Assembly (NCBI RefSeq): GCF_003581645.1
Contig: NZ_QXFK01000017.1
Location: 50,214-114,213 of the forward strand
Source of the DNA: Pelagerythrobacter aerophilus
Lineage (GTDB): Bacteria > Pseudomonadota > Alphaproteobacteria > Sphingomonadales > Sphingomonadaceae
Direction: 5' to 3'
DNA: 64,000 nucleotides
Of the stretch, positions 52,368 to 61,251 are shown piece after piece (within the stretch, counting starts at the first letter, position 1; the number at the start of each line of letters is the position of its first letter). Under the pieces are notes generated by a model. The model made no database searches. It was not told the origin of the DNA and saw only the letters and a program-made list of their open reading frames with translations. The translations under genes and the position numbers were made by a program.

Positions 52368-52734
52368 CGTAAGGAAGCATAGGCGCCTCCGCTTCAGCTT
52401 CAAGAACCACGCCGTCGTCCGGCATTTCGTGCACGATCGGCGGCGTGGTGTCGAACCCCTCGGCCTCGTCGATCAGCTCTGCCTCGGGCGTGAAGCTCCC
52501 GCGGTCGACTGGCTCGCGGAACTCGCGCTCGGGCGGGGCAAGCTCGGGAGACGGCATCTCCTCCGGCATCTCGACCGTTTCGCGCGGCCCCGGCTCCCCT
52601 GCGCGTTGGCGGTCCGCCATCCGGTCGAGCAGTCCGCCGCTGTCCTCGCTGCCCACGAGCGCGGCCGCGGCGAGCAGGATCAGCCCGGCAAGGGCGAGCG
52701 CCGCCCATCGGTTGCGGAACGGGTCGAAATACAT
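52345..52734 (-). CDS. Single-pass membrane hypothetical protein with acidic tail
   Basis: A 129-residue protein with one membrane helix near the N-terminus (WAALALAGLILLAAAALVG), then a periplasmic tail rich in Pro and Glu (PEEMPSPELAPPEREFREPVD). No known domain. It overlaps the downstream DUF202 gene by 23 bases, which suggests they work together at the membrane. It lies 27 bp after mutS on the same strand. Function unknown. Confidence 0.72.
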   Translation of the reverse strand: MYFDPFRNRWAALALAGLILLAAAALVGSEDSGGLLDRMADRQRAGEPGPRETVEMPEEMPSPELAPPEREFREPVDRGSFTPEAELIDEAEGFDTTPPIVHEMPDDGVVLEAEAEAPMLPYDGEGPGS

Positions 52735-52761
52735 CGCGAGAGAGCGGATAGCGGCGAATGC

Positions 52762-55368
52762 TTAAGGTTCGGTGGAGGCCGCATCCTGCTTGAGCGCGTA
52801 GAGCGCATCGAGCGCATCGCGCGGGGAGAGCGCATCGACGTCGAGCTCCCGCAGCCGCTCGCGCAGGGTGTCGCATTGTTCCTCTTCCGCCGCGTTCGCC
52901 GCCGCAAACAACGGCAGGTCGCCGAGCCCTGCAGCCAGCCCGCCCGTCTCCGCACGGCCCTTCTCCAGCCGGTCGAGGACCGACTTCGCGCGCGCCACGA
53001 CCGCGTCCGGCACGCCGGCAAGGCGCGCAACCGCGAGGCCGTAGCTGCGGTCCGCCGGTCCCTCGGCCAGCTCGTGCAGCAGCACCAGATCGCCCTTCCA
53101 CTCGCGCGCGCGGACATGGTGGAGGCTCAGCGCCTCGCAGGTCTCCGCCAGCCGCGACAGCTCGTGGTAATGCGTCGCGAACAGGCAGCGGCAGCGGTTG
53201 GTCTCGTGCACCGCTTCGACCACGGCCCAGGCGAGCGCGAGCCCATCGTAGGTCGAGGTACCGCGCCCGACTTCGTCGAGGATCACGAAGCTGCGCTCGG
53301 TCGCCTGGCTGAGGATCGCCGCGGTCTCGACCATCTCGACCATGAAGGTCGAGCGCCCGCGCGCGAGGTTGTCCGACGCGCCGACGCGGCTGAACAGGCG
53401 GTCGACCAGCCCGATCCGCGCCGATACGGCAGGCACGAAGCAGCCGGCCTGCGCCAACAGCACGATCAGCGCATTCTGCCGCAGGAAGGTCGACTTGCCG
53501 CCCATGTTCGGCCCGCCGATCAGCCACAACCGGTCCTGATCGTCGAGCCGGCAGTCGTTGGCGACGAAGCGCTCGCCGCCTTTCGCCAGCGCCTGTTCGA
53601 CCACCGGATGGCGGCCCCCGGCGATCTCGAGGCAGCGATCCTCCAGGATCTCAGCGCGGCACCAGTCGCCCTCGGCCGCGCGCTCGGCATTGCCGGCGGC
53701 GACGTCCAGCCGGGCGAGGGCGGCCGCGGTCGCCGCGATCGCCTCGCGTGCGTCGATCACTGCGGCGGTGAGGTCCTCGAAATGGGCCTCCTCGGCCGCC
53801 AGCGCATGGCCGCCGGCTTCGGCGATTCGCGCGGCTTCCTCGTGCAGGCCGAGCGAATTGAAGCGCACCGCGCCGGCCATGGTCTGGCGGTGGGTGAAGC
53901 CGCTGTCGGAGGCCATCAGCGCATCGGCGTGCTTGGCCGGCACTTCGATGAAGTAGCCGAGCACGCCGTTGTGCTTGATCTTGAGCGCGGCGATGCCGGT
54001 GTCCTCGCGGTAGCGCCCTTCGAGCGCGGCGATCGCACGGCGGGCGCTACCGGACGTCTGCCGCAGTTCGTCGAGCGCCGCGTCGTAGCCTTCGGCGATG
54101 AACCCGCCGTTCTGCCGCTCGGTCGGCGGCGCGGGCACGAGTGCGCGCTGGAGCAGGTCGACCAGCGCGCCGTGGCCGCCCATGGCCGGCAGCAGGCGTT
54201 CCAGCAGGGCGGGTCGGTCGGGCTTGCCCTGCAAGTGATCGCGGATGCGCCGCGCTTCGGCGAGGCCGTCGCGCACCTGGCCGAGATCGCGTGGGGATCC
54301 GCGCCCGGCGACGATCCGGCCGAGCGCGCGGCCGATGTCGGGCAGGGCGCGCAGAACCTCGCGCAAGTCGGCACGCAGCAGCGGATCGGCGTGGAGCCAG
54401 CCGACCAGCGCCAGCCGCGCCTCGATCGCGCCGCGATCGGTCAGCGGCGCGGAGAGATCGTCCGCCAGTTGCCGCGCGCCTGCACCGGTCGCGCAGCGGT
54501 CGATCGCCGCGATCAGGCTGCCCTGTCGCCCGCCGCGCTGCGCTTCGAGGATCTCGAGGCTCGCCCGCGTCGCCTCGTCCATCGCCATCGCCGAATCGCT
54601 CTCTCGCGCGACCGGCGGCAGGAGCAGCGGCATCGTGCCGCGCCCTGCATGGTCGAGATAGGCAAGCAGCCCGCCGGCCGCCGCCAGCATCGGCCGCGTG
54701 AACGCGCCGAAGCCGTCGAGCGTCGCCACCCCGTGCACCGCCTTGAGCCGCGCCTCGCCTGCGTCACTCGCGAAATCCTGCCGCGCGCGTTCGATCGCCT
54801 CGGCCGGCCGCGCATCCCAATCCTCGGGCGCGACGACTTCGCTCGGGCCGAGTCGGGCGAGTGCGGCGCCGAGCCGGTCGGCGGCGCATTCCTCCAGCTC
54901 CATCCGTCCCGTGGAGATATCGACCGCCGCAATGCCGATCGTGCCGCGCAGTTCGCACACCGCGACGAGCATGTTCGCGCGGCGCGGCTCCAGCAGGGCC
55001 TCTTCGGTCAGCGTGCCCGCCGTGACGAAGCGCACGATGTCGCGCCGCACCAGCGCCTTCGAGCCGCCGCGCTTCTTCGCTTCTTCGGGCGTCTCGACCT
55101 GCTCGGCGATCGCGACGCGGCAACCGGCCTTGATCAGCCGGGCGAGATAGCCTTCCGCCGAATGGGCAGGCACGCCGCACATCGGCACCGCTTCGCCGCC
55201 ATGCTCGCCGCGCGTGGTCAGCGCAATGTCGAGGATCGCGGCGGCCTGGCGCGCGTCGTCGAAGAACAGCTCGAAGAAGTCGCCCATGCGGTAGAACAGC
55301 AGGCACCCTTCGGCCTCGCGCTTGAGCGCGTGGTACTGTTCCATCATCGGGGTCGACTTGCCCGCCAT
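52762..55368 (-). CDS. mutS: DNA mismatch repair protein MutS
   Basis: An 868-residue mismatch-recognition ATPase. The Phe-x-Glu mismatch wedge is in GDFFELFFDD (Phe31, Glu33); Walker A GPNMGGKS starts at 619, Walker B is FVILDEVGRGTSTYDG (Asp near 698), and ATHYHELS is the signal loop. The ATG at 55368 is chosen because it gives MAGKSTPMMEQY; the further frame is an arginine-rich artefact. Divergent from the malic enzyme gene. All domains are present in full length, so mismatch repair should work. Confidence 0.97.
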   Translation of the reverse strand: MAGKSTPMMEQYHALKREAEGCLLFYRMGDFFELFFDDARQAAAILDIALTTRGEHGGEAVPMCGVPAHSAEGYLARLIKAGCRVAIAEQVETPEEAKKRGGSKALVRRDIVRFVTAGTLTEEALLEPRRANMLVAVCELRGTIGIAAVDISTGRMELEECAADRLGAALARLGPSEVVAPEDWDARPAEAIERARQDFASDAGEARLKAVHGVATLDGFGAFTRPMLAAAGGLLAYLDHAGRGTMPLLLPPVARESDSAMAMDEATRASLEILEAQRGGRQGSLIAAIDRCATGAGARQLADDLSAPLTDRGAIEARLALVGWLHADPLLRADLREVLRALPDIGRALGRIVAGRGSPRDLGQVRDGLAEARRIRDHLQGKPDRPALLERLLPAMGGHGALVDLLQRALVPAPPTERQNGGFIAEGYDAALDELRQTSGSARRAIAALEGRYREDTGIAALKIKHNGVLGYFIEVPAKHADALMASDSGFTHRQTMAGAVRFNSLGLHEEAARIAEAGGHALAAEEAHFEDLTAAVIDAREAIAATAAALARLDVAAGNAERAAEGDWCRAEILEDRCLEIAGGRHPVVEQALAKGGERFVANDCRLDDQDRLWLIGGPNMGGKSTFLRQNALIVLLAQAGCFVPAVSARIGLVDRLFSRVGASDNLARGRSTFMVEMVETAAILSQATERSFVILDEVGRGTSTYDGLALAWAVVEAVHETNRCRCLFATHYHELSRLAETCEALSLHHVRAREWKGDLVLLHELAEGPADRSYGLAVARLAGVPDAVVARAKSVLDRLEKGRAETGGLAAGLGDLPLFAAANAAEEEQCDTLRERLRELDVDALSPRDALDALYALKQDAASTEP

Positions 55369-55483
55369 GCGCAGGGGCCTAGCGCCGCCTCGCGCGATTC
55401 GGAAAGGGCAGCGGCGCGCCTTTCCCCTACCGCTCGCGCGGCGAGTGTGTTTAAGGGGCCCCACAGTTCAGGAGACACGCACT

Positions 55484-57748
55484 TTGGCCGAAGAAAAACA
55501 GGCGAGCTTCACCGCGCGCGAGGCGCTGTTCTATCACGAGACGATCCGGCCGGGTAAGATCGAGATCATCGCGTCGAAGCCGATGGCAACCCAGCGCGAC
55601 CTCAGCCTCGCCTACTCGCCGGGCGTCGCCGCGCCGGTGGAAGCCATCGCCGAAGACCCCGCCAATGCCGCGCGCTACACCGCGCGTTCGAACCTCGTCG
55701 CGGTGATCTCCAACGGCACCGCCATCCTCGGCCTCGGCAATCTCGGCGCGCTGGCGTCGAAGCCGGTGATGGAAGGCAAGGCGGTGCTGTTCAAGCGCTT
55801 CGCCGATGTCGATTCGATCGACATCGAGCTCGACACCGAAGACCCGGACAAGTTCATCGAAGCGGTCGCGCTGATGGAGCCGAGCTTCGGCGGCATCAAC
55901 CTGGAAGACATCAAGGCGCCCGAGTGCTTCATCATCGAGCAGGCCCTGCGCGAACGGATGAACATTCCGGTCATGCACGACGACCAGCACGGCACCGCGA
56001 TCATCGCCGCCGCGGGCCTGATCAACGCCTGCTACCTGACCGGGCGCGATTTCAAGGACGTGCGGATGGTGGTCAACGGCGCGGGCGCTTCGGCGCTCGC
56101 CTGCACCGCGCTGATCAAGGCGATCGGGGTGCCGCACGATCATGTGATCGTCTGCGACCGGTCGGGCCCGATCTACCGCGGCCGCACCGATTCGATGGAC
56201 CAGTGGAAAAGCGCCCACGCGGTCGACACCGATGCGCGCAGCCTCGAGGAAGCGCTGGTCGGCGCCGACATCTTCCTCGGCCTCAGCGCCGCCGGCGCGC
56301 TCAAGCCCGAATGGGTCGACGGGATGGCCGAGCAGCCGATCATCTTCGCGATGGCCAATCCGGTGCCGGAGATCATGCCCGACGAGGCCAAGGCCGTGCG
56401 TCCCGACGCGATCATCGCCACCGGCCGCAGCGACTTTCCGAACCAGGTCAACAACGTGCTCGGCTTCCCCTTCATCTTCCGCGGCGCGCTCGACGTGCAG
56501 GCGACTGCGATCAACGAGGAGATGAAAATCGCCGCGGCGCATGCCATTGCCGAACTCGCGCGCGAACGCGTGCCCGACGAAGTCGCCGCCGCCTACGGCA
56601 AGAACCATGCCTTCGGCACCGACTACATCATCCCCGCGCCGTTCGATCCGCGGCTGATGGAAGTGGTCTCCTCCGCGGTCGCCCAGGCGGCCATGGACAC
56701 GGGCGTCGCGCTGGCGCCGATCGCCGACATGAACGCCTACCGCATGTCGCTGAAGGCGCGGCTCAACCCGACGACTTCGGCCCTGACCAACACCTACGAG
56801 CTGGCCCGCGCCAATCCGAAGCGGGTCGTCTTCGCCGAGGCGGAGGAGGACGTGGTGCTGCGCGCGGCGATCCAGTTCCGCGATTTCGGCTACGGTACGC
56901 CGGTGCTCGTCGGGCGGACCGAGAAGGTCAGGGAGAAGCTGATCGAGCTGCAAGTCGACGATCCGGACGAGTGGGAGATCCAGAACTCGGCCGATTCCGA
57001 GCACGTGCCGCAGATGGTCGACTATCTCTACCAGCGGCTCCAGCGCAGAGGCCGCACCGAACGTGACGTGCGCCGCACCGTCAACCAGGACCGCAACGTC
57101 TTCGCCGCGCTGCTGGTCGCGCTGGGCCACGGCGATGCGATGATCTCCGGCCTCACGCGCACGTTCTCGCAGACCGCGCGCGAGGTGAACCTGGTGCTCG
57201 ATCCGAAGCCGGGGCAGGTGCCGTTCGGCATCCACATGATGATCGGCAAGAATCACACGACCTTCCTCGCCGACACGACGATCAACGAGCGGCCGACCGC
57301 GGAACAGCTCGCGCATATCGCCCGCGAGACTGCGGCGGTTGCCCGGCGCATGGGCCACGAACCGCGCGTTGCGTTCCTGTCCTACTCGACCTTCGGCAAT
57401 CCGCCGGGGCAGTGGCTGGGCAATATCCGCGAGGCGGTGGCGATCCTCGATTCCGAGAATCCGTCCTTCGAATACGAAGGCGAAATGGCGCCCGACGCTG
57501 CGCTCAATCCCAAGGTCATGGAGCTCTATCCCTTCAGCCGCCTGTCGGGCCCGGCCAACGTGCTGATCATGCCAGGGCTGCAGTCGGCCAACCTATCGGC
57601 CAAGCTGCTGCGCGAACTGGCCGGCGACGCGACGATCGGCCCGATGTTGATCGGCATGGAAAAGCCGGTCCAGATCGCGCCGATGACCGCCATCGCACCC
57701 GACGTGTTGACCCTGTCGGTGCTGGCGGCGGCCGGAGTGGTCGGCTGA
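55484..57748 (+). CDS. maeB: NADP-dependent malic enzyme with phosphotransacetylase-like domain
   Basis: A 754-residue fusion. The N-terminal about 420 residues are the malic enzyme (YSPGVAAPVEAIAEDP, then NLGALASKPVMEGKAVLFK, the Tyr/Lys/Asp catalytic set, and VNGAGASALACTALIKAIG as the NADP loop). The C-terminal 320 residues are a phosphotransacetylase-like regulatory domain (RVVFAEAEEDVVLRAAI, LVLDPKPGQVPFGIHMMIGKNHTTFLADTTIN) that in related enzymes binds acetyl-CoA and lowers activity. It makes pyruvate and NADPH from malate. Start TTG 55484 (LAEEKQASFT) with AGGAG 10 bases upstream; the next ATG is far inside. Confidence 0.95.
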   Translation: MAEEKQASFTAREALFYHETIRPGKIEIIASKPMATQRDLSLAYSPGVAAPVEAIAEDPANAARYTARSNLVAVISNGTAILGLGNLGALASKPVMEGKAVLFKRFADVDSIDIELDTEDPDKFIEAVALMEPSFGGINLEDIKAPECFIIEQALRERMNIPVMHDDQHGTAIIAAAGLINACYLTGRDFKDVRMVVNGAGASALACTALIKAIGVPHDHVIVCDRSGPIYRGRTDSMDQWKSAHAVDTDARSLEEALVGADIFLGLSAAGALKPEWVDGMAEQPIIFAMANPVPEIMPDEAKAVRPDAIIATGRSDFPNQVNNVLGFPFIFRGALDVQATAINEEMKIAAAHAIAELARERVPDEVAAAYGKNHAFGTDYIIPAPFDPRLMEVVSSAVAQAAMDTGVALAPIADMNAYRMSLKARLNPTTSALTNTYELARANPKRVVFAEAEEDVVLRAAIQFRDFGYGTPVLVGRTEKVREKLIELQVDDPDEWEIQNSADSEHVPQMVDYLYQRLQRRGRTERDVRRTVNQDRNVFAALLVALGHGDAMISGLTRTFSQTAREVNLVLDPKPGQVPFGIHMMIGKNHTTFLADTTINERPTAEQLAHIARETAAVARRMGHEPRVAFLSYSTFGNPPGQWLGNIREAVAILDSENPSFEYEGEMAPDAALNPKVMELYPFSRLSGPANVLIMPGLQSANLSAKLLRELAGDATIGPMLIGMEKPVQIAPMTAIAPDVLTLSVLAAAGVVG

Positions 57749-57755
57749 CCGCGCT

Positions 57756-58232
57756 TTAGAAGGCGATCAGGCGGCCGGCGAGGATGGCGGCCGTCCACAG
57801 GGCGATCGACAGCGCCGCGGAGCTGCGCAGGCGCCTACCGATCGGCGCGTCGTCGCGGACGAAGGCTCTCCATGCCGTGCTGCGGTGGACCAGGATTGCG
57901 TGCGCGGTGCCGAGGCCGACCAGCGACACTTTGCTGAGGAAGGCGGTGTTGGCCGCGTAGTCGAGCGGCTCGACCGTGAAGAGCAGCAACCCGGTCAGCA
58001 CCGCGAGTGCGAGGCCCGAGGCCGCCACGCGGGGAAGGACGAGGGCGAGGGGCCGCGCCGGTATCGCCGAAAACGCGCCGAGCAGCCTGAGGTCGAGCGC
58101 GAGAATCGATCCGAACAGCGTCGCCAGACCGAGGATATGCGCGGCGTTGACGAGCGGATAGACGTAGCGCGAGGCAGCGAGCGCTTCGGCCATGGGCGAA
58201 GCCTCGAGCCACGCGAGCGCCGCCTCGATCAT
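57756..58232 (-). CDS. DUF6644-type four-helix membrane protein
   Basis: 158 residues with about four membrane helices. SRYVYPLVNAAHILGLATLFGSILALDLRLLGAF contains conserved histidine and Arg that resemble haem-ligating segments of small cytochrome b-like proteins, a suggestion only. It follows a DUF6152 gene 10 bp upstream on the same strand, a pairing seen often in this group. I name the DUF from memory of the pattern; the function is unknown. Confidence 0.68.
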   Translation of the reverse strand: MIEAALAWLEASPMAEALAASRYVYPLVNAAHILGLATLFGSILALDLRLLGAFSAIPARPLALVLPRVAASGLALAVLTGLLLFTVEPLDYAANTAFLSKVSLVGLGTAHAILVHRSTAWRAFVRDDAPIGRRLRSSAALSIALWTAAILAGRLIAF

Positions 58233-58242
58233 CGCGTGCGGA

Positions 58243-58632
58243 TCAGCCCGCGGGTTTCAGCGTCTTGGGCCGGTCCGGATAGACGTCGTAGGTCTTGCCG
58301 CCGACCGTGATCGTCTCCGCCTTGAACGCGAGCTCGCCGGCATCGCGCGAGCGGTGCCCGGTCAGCACGGCCTTGTCGCCCGGCTTGGCTACGCCTTTCA
58401 CGAAGCCCGCTCTGGTCGAGGCCGAGGGCGGGGCGAGGTCCACGTCCCACACCCCCTGCGCGTTGCGCAGCTCGAGGCTGGTGTGCGGATTGCCGTAGTC
58501 GATCGACACGATCGTGCCCGAGAGGCGGCTTTCCTTCTCCTCGGTCCAGTTCCATCCGTGGTGGGCCATCGCTACGGCCGGAATCATCAGCGCGGCTGCC
58601 GCGAGAACCTTGAGGGGGCGCAAGCTGGGCAT
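58243..58632 (-). CDS. DUF6152-type periplasmic protein
   Basis: A 129-residue exported protein, signal peptide with cleavage after AVAMA at residue 23. The mature start is AHHGWNWTEEKESRLSGTIVSID, the DUF6152 signature with a His-His-Gly-Trp motif that looks suited to metal binding, then a beta-rich domain (HTSLELRNAQGVWDVDLAPPS). It shares a transcript with the DUF6644-type membrane protein and probably forms a two-part membrane unit; role unknown. Confidence 0.82.
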   Translation of the reverse strand: MPSLRPLKVLAAAALMIPAVAMAHHGWNWTEEKESRLSGTIVSIDYGNPHTSLELRNAQGVWDVDLAPPSASTRAGFVKGVAKPGDKAVLTGHRSRDAGELAFKAETITVGGKTYDVYPDRPKTLKPAG

Positions 58633-58704
58633 GGTCTCTCTCCAGTCGGTGGATTCGGCGATAGCAGGATTCGGTCGGTTTGTCGCTCCGTTCGAGACGA
58701 TCCG

Positions 58705-59406
58705 TCAGCCCGCCTCGACATAGTCGGACAGGTCGACGAAGTGTTGTTTCGGGCGCGCCGGATCGATCAGCACCCGAATATCCCCGCCACGAAGCTGCTC
58801 CGACAGGTCGACCCAGATCGCATCGCTCTTGAAGCTTTGTAGCTTGCCCGTCGTGGGGTGTGTCGCCTGCCCGACCACGCGCCAGGGATGACGGCCGTTC
58901 ACGCGGGTGCTGGTGTCGCGGTAGCATTCGACGAATTTGGCGCTGATCGGGACTCCGCTGTCCTTGAGCCGGGCGACGATGCGGCGGCGGCGGATAAAGA
59001 AGAACAGCAACCCGCCGCCGAGCACGGCAAACACGCCGCCCATCCCGCCAAACACCAGCGGCAGGAAATAGCGGTCCAGGAATCCGTCGATCATCGCCCG
59101 GCCCGGCGCGGCGGGATCGTAGATGACGGACACGGTCTCGCCGCGCGAATAGGCAGGCGGGCTGCTGCCGACACTGCCGACGAACTCGTGCCGCGTACCC
59201 TTGGCGTCATGAAATTCGACCACCGGGCGATAAGTGGATCCGCTATCGGAATCGTAACGGCGCGAGAGGTCTATGACCGTCCCGCTCGCCTGCGTTCCCG
59301 CCTCCGCCAGCGCGCGGTCGCCCGCCCAGGCCCATAGCCCGACCGCAGCGAAGACGAGCCCGAAGGCCAGGAAGGCGGCACCGATCCATGCAAAGATCCT
59401 GGGCAT
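58705..59406 (-). CDS. DUF3592 membrane protein
   Basis: A 233-residue protein with an N-terminal membrane helix (IFAWIGAAFLAFGLVFAAVGLWAW), a small extracytoplasmic beta domain (GTVIDLSRRYDSDSGSTYRPVVEF, SVIYDPAAPGRAMIDGF) and a second helix (FLPLVFGGMGGVFAVLGGGLLFFFI). The DUF3592 pattern is clear; its role is unknown. A C-terminal cytoplasmic domain follows with another beta layout. It marks the end of core-looking sequence before the AT-rich boundary. Confidence 0.85.
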   Translation of the reverse strand: MPRIFAWIGAAFLAFGLVFAAVGLWAWAGDRALAEAGTQASGTVIDLSRRYDSDSGSTYRPVVEFHDAKGTRHEFVGSVGSSPPAYSRGETVSVIYDPAAPGRAMIDGFLDRYFLPLVFGGMGGVFAVLGGGLLFFFIRRRRIVARLKDSGVPISAKFVECYRDTSTRVNGRHPWRVVGQATHPTTGKLQSFKSDAIWVDLSEQLRGGDIRVLIDPARPKQHFVDLSDYVEAG

Positions 59407-59598
59407 CGGTGTCTATTGTCTCATTTTCGCCGATAGCGAAAGTACCAGACCTTAGTGGTCATACTATCATAATACATTGATATATAATAATTAAGTGGCA
59501 TTTTTTGATGCCTATTTTCTCGGCTAGCAATCACCGGGTAATCACCATGTCAAATTTGGCAAGCACGCGCCCCCATGAACGGATTTCTGCGATTGCGA
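59407..59598. other. AT-rich spacer at the left edge of the accessory region
   Basis: 192 bp with no convincing gene. From 59456 to 59520 the sequence is strikingly AT-rich (CATACTATCATAATACATTG and a run of TA/AT steps), unlike anything earlier in the window except the nucleotidyltransferase start zone. It may hold the promoter of the DUF3592 gene and is the probable junction of acquired DNA. No tRNA gene or obvious direct repeat was found by eye. Confidence 0.5.
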
Positions 59599-60849
59599 TC
59601 ATAATGCAGGCGCTGCCAACCGGAAGCAGGTGGCGAAACGCTTGCGATCAGCCGCGCTTATCCCTGCTTCTGTGAATAGGTGTTCCCACCGTGTCGCTAC
59701 GATTCTGCTCATGTCTTCGGCGATTGCTTTCGCGTCATCAGGGCCGAGGTCGAAGACTGCGGCACCAGCGAGAGCATTCTCGATCGTTGCATTGCGGCCT
59801 TCCGGCCCCACACCGAGGACGAGCCGTCGCTCCAGCCCCAGCTGCGGTTTCGGCACTACATCGTAAAGCGGAGATAGCCGCCAACCCTCACCATCGAACA
59901 GGAAGCCATGGTTACGTAGGTGATCATCATCATTCGTGACGAGGATATTGAGCAGCATACGACGAAATAGCTCGTGTAGATCCTGGCGTACTTCGGTTCC
60001 GAATTGCCGGATCGCTCCTGCGAGATCCGCATAGCTGAAGCTGCTGACCTCGCTCTCATGCGCCCCGAGCATTGTGAGCCCCGATGCAAAGGGCCTACGT
60101 TCCAGCCAGTTGCCGTGAGGAATCCGATCGAACCGCTCGATCAGATAGATGTCGCGATCAAGGACACAGCGGAAGTCGAGTGGCGGCACATCGAGACCAC
60201 ATTCGCTGGCAAGCCGCATCGTCGCCAGTTCAACTCTGCATTCGGGAAAGCTGTCCCCGCGCTTCTGGAATTTCGCGATCCAGGGTTGCTCGCCGATCTT
60301 TGTAGCTGCCTTCGGTCGGGCACCGCCCAGAGATGATCCGGCTGCCAGCAAGGCTCTCAAGTTCTCGTCGAGTTCGTCGACATGCTGCGCGCGTTCGGCG
60401 GCTTCCGCTAGCTCTGCGAGCGTGAACTCTTCGCCCGGAGCAGGGCCACCCCCCCATGGCGTAATTCTCTCCGGCCGGGCGGGTGTTGGCCCGAAGGCGA
60501 GCGCGCCTACACGATGTTCGCCCGAGGCCAAAATGAGATCGATTTCGCTCGGCAACCGATCGCCCATCGCCTTGTACATCAGGTATTGGCCCCAGCCGTC
60601 AGGAGCAGCATCTCGAATGCCACCGAACACGGCAAAGCCTTCTTCCGTCCTGAACGTTCGAGAAGTTCCAGCTTCGTGCAACGGTAGAGCTACAGGATCG
60701 ACCGGAATACGGTCAGCGCGTTCAAGATAACGCCGCCCGTAGGCGAAGGTAGCAAACTGGTTGCGCGGTTCGTCGGTCATCGTGAGAAGGCCTGCCGGAA
60801 CAGGTCCTTCCTCAAGATGCACGAAAACATAGGTGCGGATGGTCGTCAC
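59599..60849 (-). CDS. hipA: HipA-family toxin kinase
   Basis: A 416-residue protein kinase-like toxin; in E. coli HipA phosphorylates glutamyl-tRNA synthetase and causes dormancy. GSSLGGARPK at 171-180 is the ATP loop, AKFQK holds Lys193, NILVTNDDDHLRNHGF at 301-316 carries the catalytic Asp308 or 309 and Asn313, and LYDVVP holds the metal Asp330. The N-terminal HipA_N domain is present (residues 1-115). All catalytic residues look intact, so it should be active. It begins 6 bp after the stop of its antitoxin gene. GC content is lower than in the core. Confidence 0.93.
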   Translation of the reverse strand: MTTIRTYVFVHLEEGPVPAGLLTMTDEPRNQFATFAYGRRYLERADRIPVDPVALPLHEAGTSRTFRTEEGFAVFGGIRDAAPDGWGQYLMYKAMGDRLPSEIDLILASGEHRVGALAFGPTPARPERITPWGGGPAPGEEFTLAELAEAAERAQHVDELDENLRALLAAGSSLGGARPKAATKIGEQPWIAKFQKRGDSFPECRVELATMRLASECGLDVPPLDFRCVLDRDIYLIERFDRIPHGNWLERRPFASGLTMLGAHESEVSSFSYADLAGAIRQFGTEVRQDLHELFRRMLLNILVTNDDDHLRNHGFLFDGEGWRLSPLYDVVPKPQLGLERRLVLGVGPEGRNATIENALAGAAVFDLGPDDAKAIAEDMSRIVATRWEHLFTEAGISAADRKRFATCFRLAAPAL

Positions 60850-60855
60850 GGCTTG

Positions 60856-61197
60856 CTAGAAATCCAGATCATCGTCGCTGCCAGCATGGGTCTTTTGGGG
60901 CAGGCGGGACAAATCTTCGCTGATTCCGGCCCGATCACTGTCTGGGGTTACCAACTCAGCAAGGCGCTGTGTCATCCCAAGGACATGAAGGGCGCTCGCC
61001 AGAACCGCGAGGCCCACGGTAGGATCCCCCGCTTCGAGACGTTGCAGCGTTTGAACCGAGACGATCATCCGCTCGGCCATCAAACGCTGAGGGAGTTTTC
61101 TCCGGCGGCGAGCAAGGGCGATATCCTTGCCTAGCCGTGTAATCGCACGTTGGCTCTGGGGCGGTAGTCCGCTAGCAGCTCGAGACGAACGGGGCAT
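60856..61197 (-). CDS. hipB: HipB-like helix-turn-helix antitoxin
   Basis: A 113-residue XRE-type regulator. The helix-turn-helix is at about 36-57 (LPQRLMAERMIVSVQTLQRLE). The C-terminal 35 residues are acidic and probably flexible, suited for binding the toxin. It lies before hipA with a 6-bp gap, the canonical antitoxin-first order, and is expected to repress its own promoter through the paired operators upstream. No SD is visible, and the predicted transcript would begin at or next to the ATG, so it may be leaderless. Confidence 0.88.
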   Translation of the reverse strand: MPRSSRAASGLPPQSQRAITRLGKDIALARRRRKLPQRLMAERMIVSVQTLQRLEAGDPTVGLAVLASALHVLGMTQRLAELVTPDSDRAGISEDLSRLPQKTHAGSDDDLDF

Positions 61198-61204
61198 GAC
61201 CCGA

Positions 61205-61251
61205 TATATGACATATCATGCGAAATTCCGCAAATAGAAATGATATGTCAT
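61205..61251 (-). promoter_or_regulatory. hipBA promoter with two inverted operator copies
   Basis: ATGACATATCAT at 61208-61219 and its exact reverse complement ATGATATGTCAT at 61240-61251 form two inverted 12-bp copies, 20 bases apart. On the minus strand TTGCGG (plus 61228-61233), 17 bases, then CATATA (plus 61205-61210) make a plausible -35/-10. One operator covers the -10 and the other flanks the -35 upstream. The predicted start is near 61198, one base before the hipB ATG. Confidence 0.62.

Noticed and set aside
59407..59600. tRNA gene or att core at the island edge
   Set aside because: No cloverleaf, CCA-adjacent tail or repeated core could be found by eye in the AT-rich spacer.
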